Shown here one piece after another: positions 1 to 8,139 of a DNA stretch of 15,414 nucleotides. The stretch is from Draconibacterium sp. (GTDB lineage Bacteria; Bacteroidota; Bacteroidia; Bacteroidales; Prolixibacteraceae): NCBI GenBank assembly GCA_027011835.1, contig JALUZN010000530.1:1-15414 (forward strand), in the 5' to 3' direction. The notes under the pieces are model-generated. The model saw only the letters and a list, made by a program, of their open reading frames with translations. It did not search any database and was not told the origin of the DNA. The position numbers were made by a program, and so were the translations under genes. Positions within the stretch are counted from its first letter, which is position 1; each line of letters begins with the position of its first letter.

Positions 1-5
1 GTAAC

Positions 6-878
6 TTATTTCTTTATTATTATCTTTTTTCCAATTATCAAATTATTATCATTCGTCACAATGATTAAATATATACCTGAAGTCAATTTAGATAAATCAA
101 GGGTCTTGGCAAATGTAAACGCTCCATTTAAGATTTGCTTTCCATCGAGATTTAAGATTTTATACTTTTTTGATTTATTTTTATTCCCATGTACTTGAAC
201 CTTAATTACGTCTATGAATGGATTTGGAAATATTTCAATTTTACTTTTATTCTGACTTTCTTTAATTCCTTGAATTGGAATTTCGCAAGGTTCCGAACCA
301 TAAATTTTTGTTCCATTTTTATACGAACAAAGTAATATAGGATCGAAATTATTAATGTATTTCCAGTCTTGAAATCGAAATCCCAAGTTACTTGTAATTC
401 CTTCAATCAATACAAATGGTTCTTGTTCTAAGAATGGTATTTTAAAGTCAAACCGTATATGTTTTTTATTATTTAAATAGTAAATTGAATCTACCTTATA
501 ATTTCCTGGAAATGAATTCCAATTACCACCAATGTACATTGAATCTCCAACATTCAAATTCATATCCATTATTAATATTTCTGAGGTGTCTTTACTATTG
601 CAATACCATACTTTCCCTGAAATTGTATCTTCTCTTAAAAACCCTAAGTATTCACGGGACTCAAAATCAAAATATCCGTCAATTATTTTATATTCCTTTT
701 CGTTTAACAAGGTATCACCCAAAACGGTATGTTTCGTACTTCCCGTACCCCAAAGATTTCCAATGGTCATATTCCATTGTGTTGACTGGCTCCCAAAAAT
801 GCTTTCATAATTTTGAGAGAATGAGAAAAATCCAGTCAATAAAAAAATGAGTAAAATGATTGTTGATTTCATTCGCAT
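6..878 (-). CDS. Secreted protein with T9SS type A C-terminal sorting domain
   Basis: The 290-aa product is predicted to cross the inner membrane by Sec and the outer membrane by the type IX secretion system. Residues 1-21 form a signal peptide (MRMKS, a hydrophobic run, then FFSFSQ before NYES). Residues about 213-290 match the T9SS type A tail: the opening EIFPNPF at 215-221, a KILNLDGK strand near 240-247, LTSGIYLIIV near 265-274, and a Lys-rich end. The middle (22-205) has the W/Y-rich layout seen in many Bacteroidota cargo proteins, including GFLRED, a GITSNLGF segment and LLCSYKNG, with cysteines at 93, 184 and 198. I recognise no catalytic motif, so its function beyond being exported is unknown. 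Two Met codons (878 and 872) could start it; both keep the signal peptide. Sampled lines of the gene are only about 20-28% G+C, far below its neighbour, which suggests an accessory or acquired gene. Confidence 0.88.
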   Translation of the reverse strand: MRMKSTIILLIFLLTGFFSFSQNYESIFGSQSTQWNMTIGNLWGTGSTKHTVLGDTLLNEKEYKIIDGYFDFESREYLGFLREDTISGKVWYCNSKDTSEILIMDMNLNVGDSMYIGGNWNSFPGNYKVDSIYYLNNKKHIRFDFKIPFLEQEPFVLIEGITSNLGFRFQDWKYINNFDPILLCSYKNGTKIYGSEPCEIPIQGIKESQNKSKIEIFPNPFIDVIKVQVHGNKNKSKKYKILNLDGKQILNGAFTFAKTLDLSKLTSGIYLIIVTNDNNLIIGKKIIIKK

Positions 879-1113
879 ATAATTAAATTAAAATACTGTA
901 ATTCAGACAGATAAACATACAAGTCGAAATTGTAATTCTTGGTCCATGGAACTCGCATGCACAATTTATACATAAACTTTTGTGTTTTGTCGACCATGCT
1001 CGTTTCATAAGTATATAATATAGTTTAATAATTAATAATCAGCTTCTTATGACTCACCCTCTTTTGAGTAATAACTATGTTGTTTCTCAATATACATCTC
1101 CTTTCTAGCAGTC

Positions 1114-1138
1114 AGGGTTTCACTTCGAGTGAAACCCT
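1114..1138. other. Strong 11-bp hairpin without T-tract, 3' of the dipeptidase gene
   Basis: Arms 1114-1124 (AGGGTTTCACT) and 1128-1138 (AGTGAAACCCT) are perfectly complementary around a 3-nt loop. It lies 17 nt past the stop of the minus-strand dipeptidase. Neither strand has a run of T after it, so it is not a textbook intrinsic terminator. It could protect an mRNA 3' end, assist termination with a protein factor, or be a copy of a small dispersed palindrome. The rest of the 879-1155 gap shows no gene. Confidence 0.6.
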
Positions 1139-1155
1139 AACTTACTAAATACGAA

Positions 1156-2532
1156 TTACTTCAACTTACTCATTTCGGCAAAATATTTATAAAACAGTGG
1201 AATAGTTTTTATGCCGTTGTAAAATTGTTCAAGCGGGTAATTTTCGTTGGGCGAGTGGATGGCATCCGACTCGAGACCAAAGCCCATTAATACCGATTTT
1301 ATTCCCAAAACCTCTTCGAAAGTTGAAATTATAGGAATACTTCCACCCGACCGAACGGGCACCGGACGTTTCCCAAAGACGTCAGTATAAGCTTTTTCGG
1401 CTGCTTTATATGCCGGAATATCGATTGGGCAAACGTAACCCTGTCCGCCGTGCAACGATGTAACTTTTACTTTAACCGAGTTTGGAGCAATATTTTCAAA
1501 ATGATTTTTAAATAATTCGGCAATTTGTTGGTGGTCTTGATTGGGCACCAAACGCGAAGATATTTTTGCAAACGCTTTTGATGGAAGCACTGTTTTTGCC
1601 CCCTCGCCTGTGTAACCTCCCCAAATTCCACACACATCGAAAGAGGGACGAATTCCGGTACGCTCGTTTGTCGAATAACCTGCTTCTCCGCTTAACGCTT
1701 CCACCTTTATTGCTTTTTTATACTCCTCTTCGTTATACGGAGCTTTTGCCAATAGTTCGCGCTCTTCGGCAGAAACTTCCATCACATCGTCGTAAAAACC
1801 GGGAATGGTTATTTTACCTGTATCATCGGTCATTTTATCAATCATCGAACAAAGCACGTTAATCGGGTTGGCCACTGCCCCGCCAAATATTCCCGAGTGT
1901 AAATCGTGCGACGGGCCGGTAACTTCAACTTGCCAATATGCCAACCCACGTAATCCGGTTGTTATCGATGGAATATCGGGAGCAATCATTCCTGTATCGG
2001 AAACCAGAATAATATCGGCTTTTAGCATCTCTTTGTTTTGCTCGCACCAAACCCCAAGACTTGGCGAACCAATCTCCTCCTCGCCTTCAATCATAAATTT
2101 CACATTACAAGGCAACGTATTGGTTTTCACCATTAATTCGAAAGCTTTTGCATGCATAAAGCCCTGCCCTTTATCATCGTCGGCACCTCGGGCAAATATT
2201 TTTCCATCGCGAATTTCGGGCTCGAATGGTGGAGAATCCCACAACTCTATCGGGTCGACCGGCATAACATCCATGTGTGCATAAACCAGAACCGTAGGTA
2301 AAGCAGCGTCTATTATTTTCTCGCCGTATGTTACCGGGTTGCCCTCGGTTTCAAAGACTCCTGCACTATCGGCCCCGGCATCTAAAAGTGTCTGTTTCCA
2401 GTATTCTGCCGCTTTATACATTTCGGGTTTCCGGCTTTTTTCTGAGCTGATTGAAGGAATCCGAATTAATTGAAAAAGTTCTTCGAGAAAACGGTCTTTG
2501 TTTGCTTCAATATATTCATTTATCTGTTTCAT
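1156..2532 (-). CDS. M20 family metallo-dipeptidase (CNDP/DapE-like)
   Basis: This is a cytosolic di-zinc peptidase of family M20 that probably cleaves dipeptides. Numbering from the longest possible start (2571), the motifs are: HMD at 99-101 (first zinc ligand His); RGADDDKG at 128-135 with the bridging Asp; EGEEEIGS at 162-169 with the catalytic Glu pair; SDTG at 191-194 with another Asp ligand; the DLHSG segment of the dimerisation lid at 223-227; RSGGSIP at 407-413; and the last zinc His in AIHSPNE near 439. All catalytic residues are present and the length (about 458-471 aa) is normal. I chose the Met at 2532 (MKQINEYI) because the family begins there. Starts at 2538 or 2571 are possible, but would add a short tail without family similarity. 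The gene lies downstream of the terminator at 2630-2666, so it should have its own promoter. TAAGTTTTTTG at 2592-2582 is only a weak candidate. The substrate cannot be read from sequence. Confidence 0.93.
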   Translation of the reverse strand: MKQINEYIEANKDRFLEELFQLIRIPSISSEKSRKPEMYKAAEYWKQTLLDAGADSAGVFETEGNPVTYGEKIIDAALPTVLVYAHMDVMPVDPIELWDSPPFEPEIRDGKIFARGADDDKGQGFMHAKAFELMVKTNTLPCNVKFMIEGEEEIGSPSLGVWCEQNKEMLKADIILVSDTGMIAPDIPSITTGLRGLAYWQVEVTGPSHDLHSGIFGGAVANPINVLCSMIDKMTDDTGKITIPGFYDDVMEVSAEERELLAKAPYNEEEYKKAIKVEALSGEAGYSTNERTGIRPSFDVCGIWGGYTGEGAKTVLPSKAFAKISSRLVPNQDHQQIAELFKNHFENIAPNSVKVKVTSLHGGQGYVCPIDIPAYKAAEKAYTDVFGKRPVPVRSGGSIPIISTFEEVLGIKSVLMGFGLESDAIHSPNENYPLEQFYNGIKTIPLFYKYFAEMSKLK

Positions 2533-2629
2533 ATACATCTGTTTTTTAAAACCTAAAAGATAAGGTTTCATTATTAAAACAAAAAACTTAACGGTTTTTA
2601 TCTGTTCAATAACTTTTCGTTCGTTTTAT

Positions 2630-2666
2630 AAAAAAAGGGCAACCCGCTATAAACGAATTGCCCTTT
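2630..2666 (-). terminator. Intrinsic terminator of the TPR lipoprotein gene
   Basis: On the minus strand a 9-bp stem (AAAGGGCAA / TTGCCCTTT; arms 2658-2666 and 2634-2642, 15-nt loop) is followed directly by T residues down to 2630. It begins 20 nt after the stop of the lipoprotein gene and separates it from the dipeptidase. Confidence 0.87.
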
Positions 2667-2686
2667 ACATATTGTAATTCTACTGT

Positions 2687-4441
2687 TTAGTCAACAATAG
2701 CTTTAAATCTCGAGTTTTCGAAATACTTAGCAAATTCCATATCGTTTTTTGCTTTTGCTTTCATATCAGGATTAATGTCGCAAGCAGCTTTTAAGCTTTC
2801 GTACATAAATGTTTCTTTTGCTGTACGTGCACCAATAATTGCTTTTAAGTACTCTTTTTTATAGCAATTCGGGTGATTAATAGCATTTAAATCTTTTAAT
2901 GCACCGTTGTTGTCGCCGGCTAAGATTTTAGCGAGAGCAGTATTTCCATCAGAAAATTTGCTGAAATATTTTACCGCTTTATCGTATTCTCCTTTTTTAA
3001 CGCTAATAATTCCTAAGTTATAGTTCACCTCGTCGCCTGCACCCGAAGCAGCACCAAACAATGTTTCTGCAGCGGTTAAATCATCAGCATGTAAAGCAAC
3101 AGCACCCAAATTATTTTTAACAATAATTTCATCGTTTTTCAACTTCTCAGCTTTTTCGAAAAGAGGTTTTGCTTCGTCGTATTTTTTCTGTTTTACCAAA
3201 ACATAACCTGCGTTATTTGGTCCACGCCAGTCGTTTGGATAGGCACTAATAAACGAGTTGTAGACAGCAAGCTGATCGTCAAGCTTGTCGAACAGAGTTG
3301 CTGCATAAAGCAACTCGGCTTGATTTAACGACGATGGATTCGATTTTGCTGCAGCTTTTAGTTCCTCGTCAGATTTTCCGGTTACCTCAACACTGGTTAC
3401 CATTTTTGCACGGCGCAACTGCGGAAGAATATCCTCGGCAACATCGGTAAATGTTTCGCTTAGGTTTTTAATCTCACGCTCGCGTACTTCCGGGTCGTTG
3501 TACATTGAAAGCACACGCAAGATTAACTCTTTATCCTGAATATTCGACTCTTCCAACAACTTTTTAAATCCATCCCAGTCTTCAGGTGTATATTTTGTTT
3601 TTAACTCCACATCAACACCGGCAGCTTTCAACTTTTCGGCTAAAAATTTCGACGAAGTCTCTTTTCGTTTTGCTGCCAAATCGGTATTTAAATCAATACT
3701 TCCGTCGGGAGAAGCATATGCCGAAACTTCAACTCTTTTCAGTTCGGTTTTTTCGTCTTCGTTTGCTTGTTTAGTAAACTTTTCCAATCCTTCAACATCG
3801 CTGGCAGAGGCCTCCTCTTTACGAATATTTGCACGATTAATTAAATAGTGAATATCGGCCATCATTTCGTCGGGAACAACACGTTGAAACGGGTCGGTTG
3901 CCGGATTGTATTTTCCTGTTGTATTTACTTCGCGCTGAACTCCCAATATCGGTTTTGGCATGTTCATTACCAATTCGCTGGTAGCAAGAACACCATCGGC
4001 AATTTTAACGGGCTCAAAATCAACCGACTTCTTCCCCTGAGTTGCTGTAATTTTAATGTATAACTCCGATTTACTCATTGCCTCGTCGAAAGCAACCGAA
4101 TTTTTATAATTTACACTTCCTCCGTTGTTGTAACTAATAACTTTATTATTCGCCTCAACATTTTCGCCTTGAACAGCAACCGGATTAAATGCTTTTTCGC
4201 CTCCCTTGTATTTCAAAACAGGTGTTGCAACAAGAGTTGCTTTTTTGTTGAAATATTTTGCCGGAAAACGCGTGTTAATTGCCAAATCGACATCACCCCC
4301 ATGGGCCTCCAACAATTCGGGAGTAACTTTAAATTTAATTTGGTCGGCATTTTTTTTCATCTTGTTCAGCCCCGAGCATCCCGATAAAATAACTGCTACA
4401 ACGGCAACAAGAACAACATGTTTTGCATTAATTTTGTACAT
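2687..4441 (-). CDS. TPR lipoprotein with OmpA-like segment, Bacteroidales type
   Basis: The 584-aa product is a predicted lipoprotein. Residues 1-21 form a signal peptide ending in the lipobox LSGC, with Cys22 as the lipidated residue. Residues about 30-165 form a beta-rich N-terminal region. Residues about 234-275 (RVEVSAYASPDGS, then LNTDLAAKRK) resemble the OmpA-like fold, in which similar residues mark peptidoglycan-binding domains, but this match is partial. Residues about 363-505 form degenerate tetratricopeptide repeats (NNAGYVLVKQKKYDEAKPLFEKA, NYNLGIISVKKGEYDKAVKYF). From memory, proteins with this layout are widespread and conserved in Bacteroidales but have no established function. 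A cell-envelope scaffold or assembly role is inference. The gene appears monocistronic: it has its own -7 promoter element upstream and a strong terminator downstream. Confidence 0.88.
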   Translation of the reverse strand: MYKINAKHVVLVAVVAVILSGCSGLNKMKKNADQIKFKVTPELLEAHGGDVDLAINTRFPAKYFNKKATLVATPVLKYKGGEKAFNPVAVQGENVEANNKVISYNNGGSVNYKNSVAFDEAMSKSELYIKITATQGKKSVDFEPVKIADGVLATSELVMNMPKPILGVQREVNTTGKYNPATDPFQRVVPDEMMADIHYLINRANIRKEEASASDVEGLEKFTKQANEDEKTELKRVEVSAYASPDGSIDLNTDLAAKRKETSSKFLAEKLKAAGVDVELKTKYTPEDWDGFKKLLEESNIQDKELILRVLSMYNDPEVREREIKNLSETFTDVAEDILPQLRRAKMVTSVEVTGKSDEELKAAAKSNPSSLNQAELLYAATLFDKLDDQLAVYNSFISAYPNDWRGPNNAGYVLVKQKKYDEAKPLFEKAEKLKNDEIIVKNNLGAVALHADDLTAAETLFGAASGAGDEVNYNLGIISVKKGEYDKAVKYFSKFSDGNTALAKILAGDNNGALKDLNAINHPNCYKKEYLKAIIGARTAKETFMYESLKAACDINPDMKAKAKNDMEFAKYFENSRFKAIVD

Positions 4442-4486
4442 GGTAAAATTTTATTAATTGATTTTTATTTATATTAGTTTAGTTCA

Positions 4487-4494
4487 CAAAAATA
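4487..4494 (-). promoter_or_regulatory. Candidate -7 promoter element of the TPR lipoprotein gene
   Basis: TATTTTTG matches the Bacteroidota -7 consensus TAnnTTTG and would give a leader of about 40 nt before the ATG at 4441. I see no good TTTG/TTG box at the expected -33 spacing, so this is a partial match. Confidence 0.45.
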
Positions 4495-4531
4495 GTAAGC
4501 TTTTTTTCATAAAAAAGAAGGTTACACTTTT

Positions 4532-5167
4532 TTATTTCAATATTAAGCGGTTTGTACCTAATTTATAATCACTATTAAAAACGGCCTCTTTTATAAGGCG
4601 ATAATGCTGAGGATTATTAACAAAATCGATACCGGTTGTGTCGATTACCAAGACAGGGAATGTGAGATTTTGTTTGAAAAAAGTAAAATAACCGTTTTGA
4701 ATTTCTTCGAGGTAACCGGGTTGAATATTCTGTTCGTAACTTCTTCCCCGTTTTTCAATATTCCGAAGCAATTGATTGGTGTTGGCATGTAAATAAACAT
4801 ACAAATCGGGTTTCGGAACCGAATCGAAAACCATATCGAAAATCTGTCTAAAAAGGTGGTACTCATCGTCTTTCAACGTATTTTGTGCAAATATCGACGA
4901 TTTGGCAAAATAGTAGTCGGCAACTAAAAACGGATGGAACAGATCGAGATTTAACAGTTCATTTTTTATTTGATTGTAACGATCGGCAAGAAACGACAAC
5001 TCCAACGGAAATGAGTAGCGCTCCTGATTGGCGTAAAATTTAGGAAGAAACGGGTTGTCGGCAAATTGCTCTAAAATAAGCTTTGCATTGTACTCTTTGG
5101 CAAACATTTTCGAGAGCGTTGTTTTCCCTGCACCAATATTTCCTTCAATAACCAAAAATCGCATCAT
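4532..5167 (-). CDS. Deoxynucleoside kinase
   Basis: The 211-aa cytosolic enzyme transfers a phosphate from a nucleoside triphosphate to a deoxynucleoside for dNTP salvage. The P-loop GNIGAGKTT lies at residues 9-17. LEQFADNPFL (32-41) holds the conserved Glu contacting the sugar. ADYYFAKS (83-90) stands where animal enzymes have a DRS-type motif. The Arg-rich lid is EKRGRSYE (138-145). The length fits the stand-alone dNK family; in some Bacteroidota a homologous domain is fused to the folate enzyme HPPK, but no HPPK domain is present here. Base specificity (dA, dC or dG) cannot be read with confidence. Two Met codons open the frame (5167 and 5164). The start lies 6 nt past the stop of the CxxC membrane protein, so the two are almost certainly one operon. 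I see no convincing terminator after it. Confidence 0.9.
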   Translation of the reverse strand: MMRFLVIEGNIGAGKTTLSKMFAKEYNAKLILEQFADNPFLPKFYANQERYSFPLELSFLADRYNQIKNELLNLDLFHPFLVADYYFAKSSIFAQNTLKDDEYHLFRQIFDMVFDSVPKPDLYVYLHANTNQLLRNIEKRGRSYEQNIQPGYLEEIQNGYFTFFKQNLTFPVLVIDTTGIDFVNNPQHYRLIKEAVFNSDYKLGTNRLILK

Positions 5168-5173
5168 AAAAAA

Positions 5174-5656
5174 TTACATTATTCTTTTTTCCGAACGAAT
5201 TTTCCTATCGTTTATCGCACCGAAAATATAACCCGGTATTAATCCAGTTGAAAAACCAATGGACAACATTTCGGTTGAATATCCGGGAACTGTTTTCATT
5301 AAAATAAACCCCAGAATTAACCCGGCAACCATACCGATGAACGAGTAGTGGTAAGCAAAATAATAGGGTGGATAAAACTTGTGTTCTTTCTGCATATGTT
5401 TCGAAATACGGTAAATTAACCGGTCGTAGTTGCGCCGTGTTTCACCGGGCTCGTTCACCGTTTTATCAATTTCAGAAACGGCTTCAACAACTTCAACTTT
5501 ATGCTTTTGGCAAAACGAACAACTCTCAGAGAAAGTATCAATTCTCGTAATGTTTCGTTTGAACTCATCCATTCGAAGAAAACGCAAATCTTTATCACGG
5601 GCATCTTTTAATTTGCTCTCTATTGTTTCGTTTATCTCTTTTGCCCAGTTTCCCAT
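5174..5656 (-). CDS. Unrecognised membrane protein with CxxC motif and two C-terminal helices
   Basis: I do not recognise a family for this 160-aa protein. Residues about 1-100 are charged and helical, with CSFC at 46-49 and two histidines in HMQKEH at 87-92. Together these could form a Cys2-His2 metal site, but this is only a pattern. Two hydrophobic segments follow: about 104-122 (YSFIGMVAGLILGFILMKT) and about 127-147 (with GLIPGYIFGA), then a short basic tail. It is likely an inner-membrane protein with a soluble N-terminal domain. I chose the Met at 5656 rather than 5701: the longer frame would begin inside the T-tract of the pnp terminator, and a good -7 element lies at 5687-5680. It is 6 nt upstream of the deoxynucleoside kinase, which suggests co-expression. 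Confidence 0.72.
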   Translation of the reverse strand: MGNWAKEINETIESKLKDARDKDLRFLRMDEFKRNITRIDTFSESCSFCQKHKVEVVEAVSEIDKTVNEPGETRRNYDRLIYRISKHMQKEHKFYPPYYFAYHYSFIGMVAGLILGFILMKTVPGYSTEMLSIGFSTGLIPGYIFGAINDRKIRSEKRIM

Positions 5657-5679
5657 TCTTATTGTTTTTTCTTGAAGAA

Positions 5680-5687
5680 CAAAGGTA
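5680..5687 (-). promoter_or_regulatory. Candidate -7 promoter element of the CxxC protein/deoxynucleoside kinase operon
   Basis: TACCTTTG matches TAnnTTTG. It lies 23 nt before the ATG at 5656 and just after the pnp terminator, where a new transcript would be expected to start. No clear -33 box is visible. Its position supports the shorter start of the downstream gene. Confidence 0.5.
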
Positions 5688-5699
5688 GCAATTAACGAC

Positions 5700-5729
5700 A
5701 AAAAAAAACCGTTTATTTCTAAACGGTTT
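5700..5729 (-). terminator. Intrinsic terminator of pnp
   Basis: On the minus strand a 10-bp stem (AAACCGTTTA / TAAACGGTTT, arms 5720-5729 and 5706-5715) with a 4-nt loop runs into a T-tract reaching 5700. It lies 26 nt beyond the pnp stop. Confidence 0.88.
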
Positions 5730-5755
5730 CTTTAATATTATTTGCAAAAATTTGC

Positions 5756-8035
5756 TTAATCGTTGTTTTTACGCGGACGGAAGTCGTTGTTTCTGCGGTC
5801 TCCTCCTCTACGGTCATCACGGCGATCTCCACCACGGCGATCGTTACCTCTGAAATCTCTTCTCGGACCACGATTTTCTCTTGGGGGACGCTCTACATAA
5901 CCTTCAGGTTTTGGAGTTAAAACTTTATGCGAAAGCTTCAGTTTACCTGTTCTCTCGTCAACACCAATTAACTTAACCTCAATCATGTCGCCCTCTTTGG
6001 CAAAGTCTTCGGCATTCTCAACGCGTGCCCAATCCATCTCCGAAATATGAAGCAGCGCCTCTTTTCCCGGCATAATTTCGACGAATGCGCCAAACGATAC
6101 TACCGATTTTACTTTTCCGGTGTAAACTTCGCCAACTTCAGGAATTGCAGTAATTGCTTTAATTCTTGCTTTGGCTGCCTCAATTGGCTCAAGTCCTGCT
6201 CCCGAAATTTCAACTCTTCCCTGGTCGTCTATCTCCTCAATAACGATAACCGTTTCAGTCTCTTCCTGAATGGCCTGAATTACTTTTCCTCCGGGGCCAA
6301 TAATTGCACCAATCATATCTTTCGGAATAACTACTGTTTCGATACGAGGTACATTGGGTTTATAATCTTCGCGAGGCTCGGGAATTACTTCCAGCATTTT
6401 ACCCAAAATGTGCAAACGCCCCTCTTTGGCCTGTTGTAGTGCCTGAGCCAAAACTTCGTAAGGAAGCCCGTCGACTTTAATATCCATCTGTGTTGCGGTA
6501 ATTCCGTCAACGGTTCCGGTTACTTTAAAGTCCATATCGCCAAGGTGATCTTCGTCGCCAAGGATATCGGAAAGCACGGCATATTTTTCGGCTCCTTTAT
6601 CGGTAATTAACCCCATTGCAATACCCGACACCGGTTTTTTAATTTTTATACCGGCATCCATCATTCCCATTGTTCCGGCGCAAACAGTTGCCATACTCGA
6701 CGAACCGTTCGATTCTAAAATATCCGAAACAATTCTCAATACATACGGGAAATCATCAGGAATCATTTTTTTCAATCCACGTAACGCAAGGTTTCCGTGT
6801 CCAATTTCGCGACGGCTTGTACCGCGCGGAGTTTTCGGGTCGCCAACGCAAAACGGAGGGAAATTATAATGCAACAAGAATTTCTCAGTTCCCTGGAAAG
6901 TTACATTATCAATTTTTTTGATATCCATTTTTGTTCCCAGTGTAACCGAAGTTAACGACTGTGTTTCGCCACGGGTAAAAATTGCCGATCCGTGCGAGCC
7001 GGGCAGGTAATTAACTTCTCCCCAGATTGGGCGAATTTCGTTGGTTGCACGTCCGTCGAGACGAATACCATCGTCGAGAATCATGCGGCGCATTGCCTCT
7101 TTCTCCTCGTCGTGAAAATATTTTTTAATTAAACTAACATGCAAATCCATGTCAACCTCTTCATTATCGGCGTTGGCTTCAACATACGCTTCAATGTACT
7201 CGTCGCGAATTGTTTGAAATGCCTCTAAACGTTCGGCTTTGTTTGTTATTTGCTTTTTAGCTGTTTCGTAACATTTTTCGTAAAGGTCTGCTTTTACTTT
7301 TGCACGCAGTTCGTCATCGTTGGTTTCGTGATTAAATTCACGTTTTACAACACCCAGTTCTGCGGCCAATTCGTCCTGTACCTTACACTGTTTTTTAATC
7401 TCTTCGTGTGCAAACTTAATTGCATCGAGCATTACCTCTTCCGAAACCTCGTCCATTTCGCCTTCGACCATCATAATGTTATCGAACGACGCACCGACCA
7501 TAATTTCGAGGTCGGCTTCTGCCATTTGCGAGCGGGTTGGATTAACCACAAATTCGCCGTTAACACGAGCCACTCTCACTTCCGAAATTGTTGTTTCGAA
7601 CGGTACATCGGAAACTGCAATTGCAGCCGAAGCCGCAAGTCCTGCCAATGCATCGGGCATCTCCTCTTTGTTTGCCGAAATTAACGAAATCATCACAGCC
7701 GTTTCGGCATGATAAGTATCGGGAAATAACGGGCGCAAAGCACGATCGACGAGCCTTGCTACTAAAATTTCGTCGTCTGATGGACGCGCCTCTCTTTTAA
7801 GGAATCCACCCGGGAAACGACCTGCTGCTGCAAATTTTTCGCGATAATCAACCGAAAGCGGCATAAAATCCACATCGTCTCTCGCTTCAATTGCCGAAAC
7901 AACTGTTGCCAGCAACATGGTGTCGCCCATACGAACGACAACCGATCCGTCGGCTTGTTTAGCCAATTTACCGGTTTCAATGGTAATGGTCTTGCCGTCG
8001 GCAAGTTCAATTGTTTTAATTGTTGCTTTTACCAT
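5756..8035 (-). CDS. pnp: Polyribonucleotide nucleotidyltransferase (PNPase)
   Basis: This 759-aa enzyme degrades RNA from the 3' end by phosphorolysis, releasing nucleoside diphosphates, and works as a ring-shaped trimer. Domain order is complete: first RNase PH domain (about 10-145), a helical linker (about 230-315), and the catalytic second RNase PH domain (about 325-550). The last contains the phosphate-binding SNGSSSM (442-448) and LGDEDHLGDMDFKV (492-505) with its metal-binding Asp residues. A KH domain follows with the GPGG loop at 580-583, then an S1 domain (about 636-705). The protein ends in a roughly 45-residue Arg/Gly/Asp-rich tail with repeated GGDRR units, longer than the E. coli protein (711 aa), which may add RNA or protein contacts (inference). 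The gene follows rpsO as in many bacteria, but a terminator separates them and I see no clear TAnnTTTG between them, so some readthrough from rpsO is plausible. Confidence 0.98.
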   Translation of the reverse strand: MVKATIKTIELADGKTITIETGKLAKQADGSVVVRMGDTMLLATVVSAIEARDDVDFMPLSVDYREKFAAAGRFPGGFLKREARPSDDEILVARLVDRALRPLFPDTYHAETAVMISLISANKEEMPDALAGLAASAAIAVSDVPFETTISEVRVARVNGEFVVNPTRSQMAEADLEIMVGASFDNIMMVEGEMDEVSEEVMLDAIKFAHEEIKKQCKVQDELAAELGVVKREFNHETNDDELRAKVKADLYEKCYETAKKQITNKAERLEAFQTIRDEYIEAYVEANADNEEVDMDLHVSLIKKYFHDEEKEAMRRMILDDGIRLDGRATNEIRPIWGEVNYLPGSHGSAIFTRGETQSLTSVTLGTKMDIKKIDNVTFQGTEKFLLHYNFPPFCVGDPKTPRGTSRREIGHGNLALRGLKKMIPDDFPYVLRIVSDILESNGSSSMATVCAGTMGMMDAGIKIKKPVSGIAMGLITDKGAEKYAVLSDILGDEDHLGDMDFKVTGTVDGITATQMDIKVDGLPYEVLAQALQQAKEGRLHILGKMLEVIPEPREDYKPNVPRIETVVIPKDMIGAIIGPGGKVIQAIQEETETVIVIEEIDDQGRVEISGAGLEPIEAAKARIKAITAIPEVGEVYTGKVKSVVSFGAFVEIMPGKEALLHISEMDWARVENAEDFAKEGDMIEVKLIGVDERTGKLKLSHKVLTPKPEGYVERPPRENRGPRRDFRGNDRRGGDRRDDRRGGDRRNNDFRPRKNND

Positions 8036-8099
8036 AATCTTTTAAATAAATCTTTTAATAATAAATAATTACAATGGGTGGTGAGGCTTTGCAATTTAC

Positions 8100-8132
8100 A
8101 AAAAAGAAAGGCAATACAATGCATTGCCTTTC
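8100..8132 (-). terminator. Intrinsic terminator between rpsO and pnp
   Basis: On the minus strand a perfect 10-bp stem (GAAAGGCAAT / ATTGCCTTTC, arms 8123-8132 and 8106-8115, 7-nt loop) is followed by six T residues (8105-8100). It starts 8 nt after the rpsO stop. Partial readthrough would set the ratio of S15 to PNPase mRNA. Confidence 0.87.
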
Positions 8133-8139
8133 AGTTATT

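Noticed and set aside
485..850. Plus-strand open frame of 121 codons opposite the T9SS cargo gene
   Set aside because: It is antisense to a gene with a clear signal peptide and sorting domain, and its translation has no recognisable features.
1805..2284. Plus-strand open frame of 159 codons inside the dipeptidase
   Set aside because: It is the mirror of a strongly conserved catalytic region; its length follows from the codon pattern of the real gene.
2582..2592. TAAGTTTTTTG as a dipeptidase promoter
   Set aside because: The spacing between TA and TTTG is wrong for TAnnTTTG and no -33 box is in place; kept only as a remark in the gene entry.
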